64,000 nt of DNA from Flavobacterium sharifuzzamanii (GCF_003254585.1 NZ_QJGZ01000032.1:85692-149691); one strand, 5' to 3'. Numbered from the stretch's first letter, positions 8,272-17,567 are shown. Numbers and translations: made by a program. The notes: generated from the sequence alone by a model not told the origin.

Positions 8272-9529
8272 AAAATAATGCGATGGAAGTGGTAATAATG
8301 AAAAACAAAAATAATAAACTTATTCTTGGTATGATTTCGACGAAAGAAACGTTTCTAAGCAATACATCGTAAAAAGCCTCTAATCCCCAGTTCATTGGAG
8401 ATGATTTAGCAATATATTGCATGATTTTAGGCATGGCAAAAACAGGAACCCAAACACCGCCAATTGCTGCTAAAATGATCACACTTGTCGCACCAAACGG
8501 AGCCGATTGTTCTTGAGTGCTTGCCACAGTTCCCAATAAAATTCCGAAGCCGATTGCTGCAAAACCTGAAAATAATGCGACAACACTTGTCAGCAAGAAA
8601 TGACCTTCAATATTTAAAGAAGGCAATCCGATGGACGGAAATAAGAATACGGCAACGGCAACCATCATATAAAACTGAATCATACAGATGATCGAGTAGG
8701 TAATGGTTTTTCCAATAATGACAACTAGATTAGAAACAGGATTGGTTCTTAATCGAACAAAAGTTCCTTGCGATTTTTCTTTTACAATATTGATAGATAA
8801 CGGAATGACAATAAAAAAGATCGCAAAAAGTGTCCAAGCTGGAACATTATGCTGAACTGAATTGGGACGAACTTCTTTGTTGTTGATTCTCGGAATTATT
8901 TCTTTGAAAGTAATAAAGTTCTTTTGTTCAAAATCGATTGTTTCCTCGCCTAACTGTTTTTGAAAAGTGCTGTAAATTGATTTGGTTTCAATCTGCGAAA
9001 TCATTTTATCGATTGAACTCATAACGGCATTTTTGAAACTCATCTGAACTGCTGGATCAAAATACAGTTTTACTTCTTTTTCTTTAATAACGCGTTGAGG
9101 TTCGGCAGCCGTTGTACTGTCGGTCAAACCTAAATTGCTGACAATTTTTTCTACATTCTGATTCACTTTTTCCTGTAAATCCGAACTTAAGCTTTCTGGA
9201 ATTACAATTGCCAGCTGAAATTTTCCTTTGTATACATTTTCTTTGGCAATTTCTTCGGTAATCGGTTTATTGTCGATTTGGGTTACAACCGTAAAATATT
9301 TGCTTTTTTCTAAATTTTCAAAAACCGTTTTAGAAACAGATCCATGGTCTTTATCGACCAAAAGAATCTGAAGTTTAGAATCGGTTACGGCTTTAAAAGT
9401 GCTGTCTTGAATTAAGGTTACGGCAATTACCAAAACCAAGGGCATGATAAATAAAATAATCAATCCGCCTAAATCTCTTTTTAGCAAAAGGAATTCTTTT
9501 ACTACCGACATCCAAATTTTATATATCAT
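8246..9529 (-). CDS. ABC-2 type transporter permease
   Basis: The 427-residue product has the ABC-2 layout: one N-terminal membrane helix (about residues 22-41), a soluble periplasmic domain of about 190 residues, and five or six C-terminal helices (about 230-420). LRTNPVSNLVVIIGKT is the typical coupling segment. With the ATPase gene, which overlaps it by 11 bp, it forms an exporter in the inner membrane. In a flexirubin cluster it probably moves the pigment or a precursor toward the outer membrane. Substrate inferred from context only. Confidence 0.9.
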   Translation of the reverse strand: MIYKIWMSVVKEFLLLKRDLGGLIILFIMPLVLVIAVTLIQDSTFKAVTDSKLQILLVDKDHGSVSKTVFENLEKSKYFTVVTQIDNKPITEEIAKENVYKGKFQLAIVIPESLSSDLQEKVNQNVEKIVSNLGLTDSTTAAEPQRVIKEKEVKLYFDPAVQMSFKNAVMSSIDKMISQIETKSIYSTFQKQLGEETIDFEQKNFITFKEIIPRINNKEVRPNSVQHNVPAWTLFAIFFIVIPLSINIVKEKSQGTFVRLRTNPVSNLVVIIGKTITYSIICMIQFYMMVAVAVFLFPSIGLPSLNIEGHFLLTSVVALFSGFAAIGFGILLGTVASTQEQSAPFGATSVIILAAIGGVWVPVFAMPKIMQYIAKSSPMNWGLEAFYDVLLRNVSFVEIIPRISLLFLFFIITTSIALFYDKKKRAV

Positions 9530-10271
9530 CTCTCAACGCTTTACCAGTTAATGAAATAAAAACATCTTCGAGATTTCGAGCATCTTTTGTAGATTCAATT
9601 AATGCCGACGGAGTTGCTTGTGCGTAAATCTGTCCTTGATCTAAAATCGCAATTTGAGAACAGAAATCTTCGGCTTCAGCCAAATGATGCGAAGTATAAA
9701 TAATGGTTGTTCCGTTTTGGTTCAACACTTTCAAATAATCGATAATGGCAGTTTTAGAATGCACGTCGACACCAACTGTTGGTTCATCCAAAAACAAAAC
9801 TTTCGGATTATGAAGAATTCCAGCAATCAGATTGACACGGCGTTTCATTCCGCCCGAAAAAGTCTGAACTTGTTTGTCGGCAAATTTCAATAAACCCAAA
9901 AGATCTAGCGTTTCGATTACTTTATCTTTTAAATCAGATCCTTTTAAACCGTACATGCTTCCAAAATAGAGCAGATTTTCTCTCGCAGTCAAAGTCGGAT
10001 ACAAAGCATATTCTTGAGGAACAACGCCTATGATTTTTTTAATTTTTGAAGCATGATGCTGATAATCTAAACCATCAATGGTAAAATGTCCCGAAGTTGG
10101 TTTTACCAATCCGCAAAGCATGGAAATCAAAGTGGTTTTCCCAGCTCCGTTTGGGCCAAGTAAACCAAAAATCTGACCTTCATTTATATTTAGAGAAACA
10201 TTGTTCAAAGAATACATTTCTGCATTTTTGTACTTTTTAGAAAGGGATTCTATTTGAATGATAGATTGCAA
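9519..10271 (-). CDS. ABC transporter ATP-binding protein
   Basis: A 250-residue nucleotide-binding subunit of the exporter type. It has Walker A GPNGAGKTT (39-47), Q-loop near VVPQEY, signature TFSGGMKRR (about 138-145), Walker B VLFLDEP (158-164) and the switch His in TSHH (195). It should power the ABC-2 permease encoded directly downstream with an 11-bp overlap. DrrA-like exporters of lipophilic natural products share this layout, which suits pigment export. Confidence 0.95.
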   Translation of the reverse strand: MQSIIQIESLSKKYKNAEMYSLNNVSLNINEGQIFGLLGPNGAGKTTLISMLCGLVKPTSGHFTIDGLDYQHHASKIKKIIGVVPQEYALYPTLTARENLLYFGSMYGLKGSDLKDKVIETLDLLGLLKFADKQVQTFSGGMKRRVNLIAGILHNPKVLFLDEPTVGVDVHSKTAIIDYLKVLNQNGTTIIYTSHHLAEAEDFCSQIAILDQGQIYAQATPSALIESTKDARNLEDVFISLTGKALRDDI

Positions 10272-10280
10272 AATAGTGTT

Positions 10281-11279
10281 TTAGCTGATCGCTTTTTTTA
10301 GTTTTTTGAAAAAGATTTCCTCTCTATTGGCAATGTCCAAAAGTTCATCGGCAATAGTGTTGTAGGCGTCTTCTTTGGCACTTCTGTTTTTGTAAATTCG
10401 TGAAGCTTCAACAGCAAAATCACGCCATGAATCTCCAATTTGAGTCATTTCTTTAGAAAGTTCTTTCAGTTCTTCGTTACCCAAAATAACCGAAGCTTCC
10501 TGTAAAAATGCTGCATAAATAAAACGGAAACCACCGCCTCCAGTTCCAATTTCTTCTTGCATACGAACCATTTGCGCCAAGTAATGATTGGCTTTTCTTA
10601 CTCCGTGTTTTTTAGGCCATTTACGAATCTGGCGAGAAACCATTTTGATGCCGCGAACACCAACAATTGGCATTGGCGCGAGCATATCTCTGCATGTATT
10701 TTTGATTCCTTTTATAATGGCGCTTTTTAAATCAACGTCTTTTGGAATCTGAATCGGATAGTACATTTGTCCACGAGGTGCAAAAGCTCCTTTGGCAAAA
10801 CGCACTTTATTCATGTCTTCGTAAGTTAAAGTCGTAACGGTTTCCATAACAGGATCGCTCACCAAATATTCCGTTTCGGTTTTTCCGTAAACGACTAAAT
10901 TGTGCGCGTTGAAATGAAAACGATATTCGTCTGGGAAATAACTTAAATTGTAAACTCCAACTTGTAATCCAGTTGGAATATTGTTTTTTAAATTTTCGTC
11001 TAAAGCTTTATTGGCATTTGCTATAGAAGAAAATTTTTGTCTTTTTATTTTTAAATTTAATCGGTTGGCCACTTTATTGAAAATCTGTCCAGGCAAAGTT
11101 CTATAACTGATTGCTGGTGCATGATTCACTTTTATAAAAGGCAGATATACAAAAAACAATCCAGAGCCAATACCAAAAACCATCGGTTCGCTAATGTTTA
11201 GTCCGCTATTTTTTAGCAGATTTGACGCTACTCCATTCTCGCAATGAGCAGACTGATGATGTGTGAAAGTTAATTCCAT
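10281..11279 (-). CDS. BtrH N-terminal domain-containing protein
   Basis: The first 130 or so residues match the butirosin biosynthesis protein H N-terminal domain: HHQSAHCENGVASNLLK with a likely catalytic Cys13, then ISEPMVFGIGSGLFF and YLVSDP. In butirosin synthesis BtrH transfers an acyl group from an ACP to an amine. A comparable acyl transfer from ACP would suit pigment assembly, for example esterification steps, but the flexirubin acceptor is not known to me. The C-terminal half is helical and unassigned. It abuts the 134-residue gene upstream without a gap. Confidence 0.8.
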   Translation of the reverse strand: MELTFTHHQSAHCENGVASNLLKNSGLNISEPMVFGIGSGLFFVYLPFIKVNHAPAISYRTLPGQIFNKVANRLNLKIKRQKFSSIANANKALDENLKNNIPTGLQVGVYNLSYFPDEYRFHFNAHNLVVYGKTETEYLVSDPVMETVTTLTYEDMNKVRFAKGAFAPRGQMYYPIQIPKDVDLKSAIIKGIKNTCRDMLAPMPIVGVRGIKMVSRQIRKWPKKHGVRKANHYLAQMVRMQEEIGTGGGGFRFIYAAFLQEASVILGNEELKELSKEMTQIGDSWRDFAVEASRIYKNRSAKEDAYNTIADELLDIANREEIFFKKLKKAIS

Positions 11280-11684
11280 TTATTTGGTAATGCTGTTTTT
11301 TAATTCTTCAATTGATACTCCAAAAGTATCAGCATATTTTTTCAGGATTTTATCGTTTAATTTGGCAAAAACACTAGGCTTAAAATGTCTTTTTACGCGC
11401 CATTTCCAAAATCCAACATAACTTGATAATATGTTAAGATCCATTTTATTGGCTTCCATAAAATACACAATCGGACTTACTTCGCCGTTTAAAACCTGTT
11501 GTTTGGCATCGGCAATTCGTTCGTTTATTTCGTCAATAGAATTTGAAAGAGCAATTGTTTTGGGTTCCCAGCCTGTACTTAATGTGGTGGTGTAATTGCC
11601 GTTTTCATCAGTTGCATACAAAAGCTCTTTTACGTTGTTTTTCGTTAAGTTACTTTGATCCTGAGGTACTTGATCTTTTTCCAT
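11280..11684 (-). CDS. small conserved-looking protein upstream of the BtrH-like gene
   Basis: A 134-residue soluble protein with no signal peptide or membrane helix. The sequence is helical, with a Trp-rich basic stretch (GFWKWRVKRHFKP) near residue 95. The stop abuts the BtrH-like start, so the two are probably co-translated. I do not recognise the family. Position suggests a partner or chaperone of the BtrH-like protein in pigment assembly. Confidence 0.75.
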   Translation of the reverse strand: MEKDQVPQDQSNLTKNNVKELLYATDENGNYTTTLSTGWEPKTIALSNSIDEINERIADAKQQVLNGEVSPIVYFMEANKMDLNILSSYVGFWKWRVKRHFKPSVFAKLNDKILKKYADTFGVSIEELKNSITK

Positions 11685-11693
11685 TTTGCTAAT

Positions 11694-12014
11694 TTAATTT
11701 ATTAGAAACATACAGATTGAAAGTATACATAAACTAATTATTAAAAATCCAAGATTTGTGAAAGCTAAAATTCGTTTTTTCTTCACGAATAAATAAATCA
11801 TTTCTATTAATAATCCAAAATAGAAAAAAACAGTGATGAATAATGCTAAAACGAACATTCCTAAACCTGCATCTGTATGTCTGTGTTGGTCTTGATCGCA
11901 AAGTGAGTGAGGATCATAAATGAAGCTCCAATACAAGACTAATAATCCAAACAATGACAATAAAATCCCGATTCGAATTCCTAAATGTAAAATGACTTTT
12001 TTAAAATTATCCAA
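11694..12014 (-). CDS. small membrane protein
   Basis: A 106-residue protein with three predicted membrane segments (about 10-31, 50-76 and 82-104). A short loop between the first two carries DPHSLCDQDQHRHTDAG. That Asp/His/Cys-rich loop could bind metal, but this is a guess. It overlaps the dehydratase gene upstream by 8 bp and belongs to the same operon. No family recognised. Confidence 0.7.
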   Translation of the reverse strand: MDNFKKVILHLGIRIGILLSLFGLLVLYWSFIYDPHSLCDQDQHRHTDAGLGMFVLALFITVFFYFGLLIEMIYLFVKKKRILAFTNLGFLIISLCILSICMFLIN

Positions 12015-12471
12015 CTGAAACCGTCTTTTGAATGAACAAATTAATTTCGCATTCTAAGAGTATCTGGTTTTCGGCTAAGCTTTTACAGCTCATTGTGCAT
12101 AAAGTATAATCGTCTCCGACAAATTTAGAAACCAGATCTGCTTTGGTTATAATGGTGTCACCAACTTTTGGAAGCGCATGAATTTTCACATTTTTCAAAG
12201 CACTGATAAACCCAATTACGTTTACGTTTTCATTTTCAATTCCGTTATCGTCAAAAAAGTATTTTTTTCCAACAATTGCAGAACACGTTTGTGCGGTATT
12301 TTCGATTAGGCCTGCTTCAATAAAAATATTGTTTTGAACGAAAATATTGTCATCTTCAACAAGAAAAACAGTTTCTACTGAACTCGAATCGATATTCAAA
12401 ATCAAATCCACCATAAGCATTGGTGCTCGGTGCGGTAAATAATTTTGTATGTCAACAGCAGTAGCTTTCAT
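12007..12471 (-). CDS. hotdog-fold 3-hydroxyacyl-ACP dehydratase (ApeP/FabZ-like)
   Basis: A 154-residue FabZ-like hotdog. LPHRAPMLMVD carries the catalytic His14 and IEAGLIENTAQT carries the acidic residue on the central helix. It should dehydrate 3-hydroxyacyl-ACP to the trans-2-enoyl form, creating each double bond of the polyene. A second related hotdog is encoded just upstream with a Gln in place of this His. The pair resembles the ApeI/ApeP dehydratases of aryl polyene clusters, which work together. Confidence 0.88.
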   Translation of the reverse strand: MKATAVDIQNYLPHRAPMLMVDLILNIDSSSVETVFLVEDDNIFVQNNIFIEAGLIENTAQTCSAIVGKKYFFDDNGIENENVNVIGFISALKNVKIHALPKVGDTIITKADLVSKFVGDDYTLCTMSCKSLAENQILLECEINLFIQKTVSVG

Positions 12472-12478
12472 TATTGTT

Positions 12479-12916
12479 TTATTTTGCCAAAACCGTTTTC
12501 ATTTGTCCTCTGGCAATTTCTTCATTGTTTAAAGTCGTCACAATATCAACCAAAGTAATTCCTGCAAATTCCTGCAGAATTGTAACTTCAGACTGAATGT
12601 TGTCGTGTACGTTTGGAAGCTTTTTAATCTCAATTTCTTTAATAGATCCAATGTAACCAGTTGGCGCAATTTCGTTTCTTAAAAAATATTGATATCCGGT
12701 ATGCAATGCTACAGATTGCGCCATGTGTTCTATTAGTCCTGCTTCCAGAAAAGTGTTTTCAGCAACAAAAATATTATCATTTTGTATTTCTAAACCAGCA
12801 ACCAAAGAAGTTTCAGAATAAGAATGCATAGCATCTACCATCACAAAAGGGAACTTTTGTGGCAGTAAATTTTCTACCATTTCTTTTTCTAGAAGTGCCA
12901 TTGTTTCCATTAGCAA
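12479..12916 (-). CDS. hotdog-fold dehydratase partner lacking the catalytic His
   Basis: A 145-residue FabZ-like protein. The catalytic segment reads LPQKFPFVMVD, so Gln20 stands where FabZ has His. The helix motif EAGLIEHMAQS keeps the acidic residue. It is likely a structural or substrate-binding partner of the dehydratase encoded downstream, 7 bases away. The start is uncertain: Met1, Met3, Met6 and Met13 are all possible, and the first overlaps the DarB stop by 7 bp. An independent enzyme with shifted chemistry cannot be excluded. Confidence 0.83.
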   Translation of the reverse strand: MLMETMALLEKEMVENLLPQKFPFVMVDAMHSYSETSLVAGLEIQNDNIFVAENTFLEAGLIEHMAQSVALHTGYQYFLRNEIAPTGYIGSIKEIEIKKLPNVHDNIQSEVTILQEFAGITLVDIVTTLNNEEIARGQMKTVLAK

Positions 12917-14043
12917 ACAGTTAAATATGCATAAGCAAAAGAAAATCTTCCGCTTTCTGGAACAGATAATAAAATTTTATCTCCTTTTTTCAAATTCCCT
13001 GAATTCAGTAATTCTTCAAGAGCTAGGTAAATAGAGGCAGAGCCTACATTTCCAACTCGAGAAAGATTCATGAACCATTTGTCATCGCTCATTCCGATAC
13101 CTTTTTCATTTAATCCTTTTTTCAATCCTTCAACAAAAAAATTAGAAGAAACGTGAGGAATGAAATATGTAATATCTTCCGATTTAATATTGTTTTTATC
13201 CATGGCGTCTTTCATGCTTTCTGCACCTTTTGACAGGATAAATTCATCTAATAATTTAACGTCTTGTTTTATTGAAAAAACAGATTCATTCAACCATTGT
13301 TCTGGAGAATAATCGCTCCAACCTTTAATTTCTCCGTTTTCCAATTTATCGCCTCCCGCATACATGCAAGTTTCTAATTCGTACGCATACGAAAAAGCTT
13401 CCATCCATTCGATTTTTAGCGAAATTGGCCCTCTTGGTTTATTTTCCAATAAAAAAGCTCCAGCACCATCAGATAGCATCCAACGAAGAAAATCTTTTTT
13501 GAAAGCAATAATTGGCTGTTCTTCAAGGCTTTTTAAATTGTCAGCCTCGTGATTGTATTTTTGAGCATTCAGCCAAGTCGAAACTTTTTCAGATCCTGTA
13601 CAGATTGCATTTTTTGAATTTCCAGATTTTATAGAAAGAAAACCAAATTTAAGAGAGTTCATTCCGGCACAGCAAACTCCAGTTGAAGAGTTTAATTCTA
13701 CCGATTTATTTTTTAGAAGACCGTGAACCATCGCAGCATGCGAAGGCAGAAATATGTCCGGAGTCGAAGTTCCACATGAAAGTACTTCTACATCTTGAGG
13801 CGTAAAATTTTCGTCGAATAACGGTAAAATGGCATTTCTGGTTAATTCGGCATTGCTGTGAGTGCTTTTTCCTTCTTTGTCAACAGCGTAATATCGGCTT
13901 GTAATTTTATTGTTGCGCAAAATAATGCGTCTTGCTTTTGAAGCAGTATCATTGATAAGGCCTAAATAGGCTTCCATTTCGTCATTTGAAACGGCTTCGT
14001 TTGGCAAATATTTTGCAGCTTTTGTAATATATACTTCAAACAT
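12910..14043 (-). CDS. darB: DarB-type beta-ketoacyl-ACP synthase III
   Basis: A 377-residue FabH-like ketosynthase with Cys125 in TGVCCAGMN, His in FIPHVSSNF and Asn in RVGNVGSAS, the KSIII triad. In dialkylresorcinol clusters DarB joins two acyl thioester chains and cyclises them to a 1,3-cyclohexanedione, which DarA then aromatises. DarA is encoded 17 bases upstream, which secures the assignment. In flexirubins the resorcinol is later esterified with the aryl polyene carboxylate. Confidence 0.9.
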   Translation of the reverse strand: MFEVYITKAAKYLPNEAVSNDEMEAYLGLINDTASKARRIILRNNKITSRYYAVDKEGKSTHSNAELTRNAILPLFDENFTPQDVEVLSCGTSTPDIFLPSHAAMVHGLLKNKSVELNSSTGVCCAGMNSLKFGFLSIKSGNSKNAICTGSEKVSTWLNAQKYNHEADNLKSLEEQPIIAFKKDFLRWMLSDGAGAFLLENKPRGPISLKIEWMEAFSYAYELETCMYAGGDKLENGEIKGWSDYSPEQWLNESVFSIKQDVKLLDEFILSKGAESMKDAMDKNNIKSEDITYFIPHVSSNFFVEGLKKGLNEKGIGMSDDKWFMNLSRVGNVGSASIYLALEELLNSGNLKKGDKILLSVPESGRFSFAYAYLTVC

Positions 14044-14060
14044 AATTTAAATTTCGTCTT

Positions 14061-14963
14061 CTAAACTCCCTGATAATATTGAGTTTCCTTTTTTATAGAT
14101 TTTAACTTAAGCGGATAGGTAATAAGGTGCAATATATACACTATTGGCGAAATTAACCATATCGCAAGGAATAAATAAACATTAAATACTTTAAGCAGCT
14201 GTTTGCGTTTTTTTTGATTTTTATAAATGATGTTTGACCATTTATTAAAAATTTTATTGGCCGTTTTGTCAACAGTCACTAAATATGAACTTATTTTTAC
14301 AGCGCCAGCTTCGACCAATTTTGGCTGTAATTGCGTTAAATTATCTTTTTGTAAAGAATCAAGCATGATTTCTCCAAACTGACTAGATTCTTGTATGTCT
14401 TTTTCTGAAACTCCTGGAAGCGGAAAAATACCTAGATATTTTTTCTTAACTCCAGAAAACATCCATTCTACAATTGTAATCACGCTGATTAAATTTCCAA
14501 CGCGGTCTACCAAAGCTACATTTCCAACCAAATTGGCATTAGCTTTTCGCAATAAAACTTTGATTTTTTCCTGAGCCATAATCCACATGTTTCTTGAGCC
14601 GCTTATGGTGATAACAGGTGTATTGTTCAAAATTTTCTTGGCATCTTCGCTTTTCAAAAATGAATTAATAGGAATTGAAGGCGATAAGTACCAAACCTGA
14701 TAATGAAATAAAACTAGATCAAATTTTGTGTTTAAAATTTCTTCTGGAACTGGTTTTAACGCGGTAGGAATCTGTAAAAACGATTCTGGAAAGGCATCAA
14801 AAAATGATTCTTTGTTCCATGGAAACGGAAATGGTTTTTCTAATTGTATTTCGTGAAAAGTAAGATTTATTTCGTCTGAATTTAGAAATGGTTTTGCAAT
14901 ATTTCTTGCAATAGATTCCAATTGTCCAGATTGAGAATAATAAATTACGAGAACATTTTTCAT
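14061..14963 (-). CDS. darA: DarA, dialkylresorcinol-forming enzyme (flavodoxin-like)
   Basis: A 300-residue protein beginning with a flavodoxin-like FMN fold: VLVIYYSQSGQLESIARNI at residues 4-22 is the phosphate loop. It ends with two C-terminal hydrophobic segments (about 250-290) that may anchor it to the membrane. Database entries call such proteins dialkylresorcinol condensing enzyme DarA; published work supports an aromatising, flavin-type role after DarB. It is directly upstream of darB. A TACTTTTG box at 14996-14989 could start a transcript here. Confidence 0.88.
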   Translation of the reverse strand: MKNVLVIYYSQSGQLESIARNIAKPFLNSDEINLTFHEIQLEKPFPFPWNKESFFDAFPESFLQIPTALKPVPEEILNTKFDLVLFHYQVWYLSPSIPINSFLKSEDAKKILNNTPVITISGSRNMWIMAQEKIKVLLRKANANLVGNVALVDRVGNLISVITIVEWMFSGVKKKYLGIFPLPGVSEKDIQESSQFGEIMLDSLQKDNLTQLQPKLVEAGAVKISSYLVTVDKTANKIFNKWSNIIYKNQKKRKQLLKVFNVYLFLAIWLISPIVYILHLITYPLKLKSIKKETQYYQGV

Positions 14964-14988
14964 TAGGTTTTTTGGCTTTGGTGGTTCG

Positions 14989-14996
14989 CAAAAGTA
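14989..14996 (-). promoter_or_regulatory. candidate -7 box upstream of darA
   Basis: TACTTTTG on the minus strand matches the Bacteroidetes TAnnTTTG consensus and lies 26 bases before the darA ATG. No TTG was seen at the usual 17-23 base distance upstream, so this is a half-supported promoter. Confidence 0.35.
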
Positions 14997-15099
14997 AGTA
15001 AATTTATTTAAACGAATTTTCTTATTTCGACCAATGATATAGAATTCCCAATTTTTTGATTTATTGAAAAAAACTAAACCGAAAAGTGTTTGTTTGATG

Positions 15100-15999
15100 C
15101 TATTTTGGCAATGAATTTTTGTTTTCTAACTGGTTCCAAAAATCAAAATAATTGAACCATTGTAATGGATAACGATTCAAGATGCTTTCAACACTTTTTA
15201 CATATTCTTTCAAAAGTGCTTTTTCGTCTCGGTGTTTTACTTCGGCTTCTCTTGCGTATAGATGATAATGCAAGTTTGGTTCTTTCATTACGTAAACAAA
15301 AACTACTGGAACTTTTAATCGCGAAGCAATTAAAAATGGACCTGCAGGAAAATTGGCTTCTTTGCCTAAAAGTGTTTCAGAAAGCGATTTTGTTCCTTCA
15401 AAATAACGATCTCCCGTAAAACAGATTAATTCGTTATTGGCCAAAGCAGCATTGATCTCAAAAATATGAGAGAGATCTTCTTTGATGATGATGAATTTTA
15501 CGGTTGGTTTTTGAGAAACGCTTTCTAGATAATTCTTAATGGCAGAATGTTCTAAATCTGTTGTAACAAGATTGATTTGGAAATTAAGATCAATATCTCC
15601 TAAAAAATGTTCTGCAATTTCGAAGTTTCCAACATGAGCGCTGATTAAAACACCGCCTTTTTTCTCGGCAAGTAGTTTTTTAAGCGTTTCTATTCCGTCA
15701 AATTCATAGGTGAATTTGTTTCGCATTCCTGCAGAAATGGAAACCTTATCAATAATGGTTTGTCCAAAAGTATAATAGCTTTTGAAAACCATTTTTTTGG
15801 ATTTGAAATAGGAGTATTGAAGTCTTTCTTTAAAATAATAGAAAATGGCTCTGTTGCTTTTTCTTAGAAATAAAAAATAATAAGAAGCAACAAAATAAAG
15901 TAAGGCATAAGCAGCTTTGACACCCGCTTTTTGAATTAAAAAAACGAATATTTTATAACCTAATACAGTTCCTTTGGATTTACCATCCCATCGACTCAT
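15100..15999 (-). CDS. LpxL/HtrB-family lysophospholipid acyltransferase
   Basis: A 299-residue protein with an N-terminal membrane helix (about 28-46) and the acyltransferase HX4E motif at His122-Glu127 (SAHVGNFE). The block GDRYFEG and the later FPAGPFLIASRLKVPVVFVYV are also typical. LpxL-like enzymes transfer acyl chains from ACP to lipid acceptors. In aryl polyene clusters a homologue is thought to move the polyene acyl chain to its lipid or resorcinol acceptor. It directly follows an ACP gene with no gap, which supports an ACP-linked donor. Confidence 0.88.
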   Translation of the reverse strand: MSRWDGKSKGTVLGYKIFVFLIQKAGVKAAYALLYFVASYYFLFLRKSNRAIFYYFKERLQYSYFKSKKMVFKSYYTFGQTIIDKVSISAGMRNKFTYEFDGIETLKKLLAEKKGGVLISAHVGNFEIAEHFLGDIDLNFQINLVTTDLEHSAIKNYLESVSQKPTVKFIIIKEDLSHIFEINAALANNELICFTGDRYFEGTKSLSETLLGKEANFPAGPFLIASRLKVPVVFVYVMKEPNLHYHLYAREAEVKHRDEKALLKEYVKSVESILNRYPLQWFNYFDFWNQLENKNSLPK

Positions 16000-16254
16000 T
16001 TAAGCTGATTTGGCTTTGATTTTAGTTTCGATTAAGTCATAAAAACTTTGAAAATCAGAAATTCCAACAAAATCTGCTTCAACTAGTTTTACACCAAAGT
16101 TTGCCTCTATTGAAACGACTAAATCAACATAATCCAGACTGTCTAACCCAAGTGTATCTTTTAAATTAGCATTTGGTTCAATGTCGTCATTATCAACTTC
16201 AAATTCATCAACTAAAAAACCATTAATTTTTGCTATAATCTCTTCTTTATTCAT
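16000..16254 (-). CDS. acyl carrier protein (second copy)
   Basis: An 84-residue ACP with the GLDSLDYVDLV motif; Ser39 carries phosphopantetheine. It is more acidic in helix I (DEFEVDNDDIEP) than the ACP at 2982. It overlaps the upstream ketosynthase by 8 bp and abuts the acyltransferase, so KS, ACP and acyltransferase form a unit. Confidence 0.95.
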   Translation of the reverse strand: MNKEEIIAKINGFLVDEFEVDNDDIEPNANLKDTLGLDSLDYVDLVVSIEANFGVKLVEADFVGISDFQSFYDLIETKIKAKSA

Positions 16255-17482
16255 TGTTCAATTTAAACTTTTTAACCACCAACGCAGAGTTGGTTCCTCC
16301 GAAACCGAAAGAATTGGACAAAAATATGTCAAATTTTTTGTTTAACGTAGTTTTAACTAAATTTAATTTTGACGCATCTTCATCTGGGTTTTCCAAATTG
16401 ATGTTTGGCGCGATAAAATCGTGCTGCATCATAAGGATAGAATAAATGATTTCGCTTGCTCCCGCCATCCAGCATTCGTGGCCTGTCATGGATTTTGTAG
16501 AACTTACTGGAGGATTTTTTTCTCCAAAAACCTCAAAAATTGCTTTGGCTTCGTTTGCATCTCCAACTGGAGTTGAGGTTGCGTGAGCATTTATATATTC
16601 AATATCTGAAGCTTCTAATTTGGCATCGTCAAGGGCACGTTTCATTGCTGTGGCTGGTCCTTCAACGTTTGGAGTTGAAATGTGTCCTCCGTTTGAAGAA
16701 AATCCGTAGCCGCCAATTTCTGCAATGATATTGGCACCGCGCGCAATAGCAGATTCGTAGCTTTCTAGAATTAAAGTTGCACCACCGCCACTCGGAATTA
16801 ATCCGTCGCGACCAATATCAAAAGGTCTTGAAGCTTTTGTTGGATCGCCTTCTCGGTTAGAAAAAACACCTAATCCGTCAAAACTGCTCATGGCATATTT
16901 ATTAATTTCCTGAGCTCCGCCAGTAATTACAATGTCTTGAAAACCGCTTTTAATTAAAAAATAAGCCAAACCAATAGAGTGAGATCCGCTGGCACAAGCC
17001 GCACTAACGGTAAGATTGATGCCGCGAAGTTTAAAAATCGTAGAAAGATTCATCGTCACCGTAGAATTCATTGACTTAAAAATAGCACCAGAACCAATAA
17101 GAGCGGTGTCTTTTTTCTCGCGTACAATATCTGTTGCGTCAATGATTGCTTTAGAAACAGAGTCGTTTCCGTACATAATACCTACTTCGTGTTCATCAAA
17201 AAAAGCGTCATCGATGTTGGCATTTTTAAGTGCTTCTATAGTTGCCATATAAGCATATTCGGTTTCTTCACCGATGCTCATACGTTGTCTTCGCGTCAAT
17301 AAATTTTTAAGATCGGCTTTCGGAACCATTCCTGTCAAGGCCGATTGAAAACCAAATTCTTTTCTTTCAGAATCAAACTGAATACCAGATTTTCCTTCGT
17401 ATAACGAATCTTTTACCTCGTCCAAAGAAGTTCCGATACAAGAATAAATTCCCATTCCAGTAATTACAACTCGTCTATTCAT
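16247..17482 (-). CDS. beta-ketoacyl-ACP synthase (FabB/FabF-like)
   Basis: A full-length 411-residue enzyme with the triad Cys163 (SAACASGSHS), His in NAHATSTPVGD and His in MTGHECWMAGA. The Gly-to-Ala change in HATST and the unusual GHECWMAGAS segment set it apart from housekeeping FabF, consistent with a polyene-specific ketosynthase of the ApeO type. It is followed by an overlapping ACP and an acyltransferase. An FabG-type reductase is encoded 85 bases upstream. Confidence 0.93.
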   Translation of the reverse strand: MNRRVVITGMGIYSCIGTSLDEVKDSLYEGKSGIQFDSERKEFGFQSALTGMVPKADLKNLLTRRQRMSIGEETEYAYMATIEALKNANIDDAFFDEHEVGIMYGNDSVSKAIIDATDIVREKKDTALIGSGAIFKSMNSTVTMNLSTIFKLRGINLTVSAACASGSHSIGLAYFLIKSGFQDIVITGGAQEINKYAMSSFDGLGVFSNREGDPTKASRPFDIGRDGLIPSGGGATLILESYESAIARGANIIAEIGGYGFSSNGGHISTPNVEGPATAMKRALDDAKLEASDIEYINAHATSTPVGDANEAKAIFEVFGEKNPPVSSTKSMTGHECWMAGASEIIYSILMMQHDFIAPNINLENPDEDASKLNLVKTTLNKKFDIFLSNSFGFGGTNSALVVKKFKLNNE

Positions 17483-17567
17483 CGTCTTTCAAAAGTAATT
17501 TTTTATCCTTAAAGTGTAATTTTCTATGTTTAATAATCTTAAAATAATCTCGCAAACATAGTATTCT

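Noticed and set aside
14797..14991. alternative 64-residue frame at the start of darA
   Set aside because: It overlaps the flavodoxin-like N-terminus of darA in another frame and has no recognisable features.
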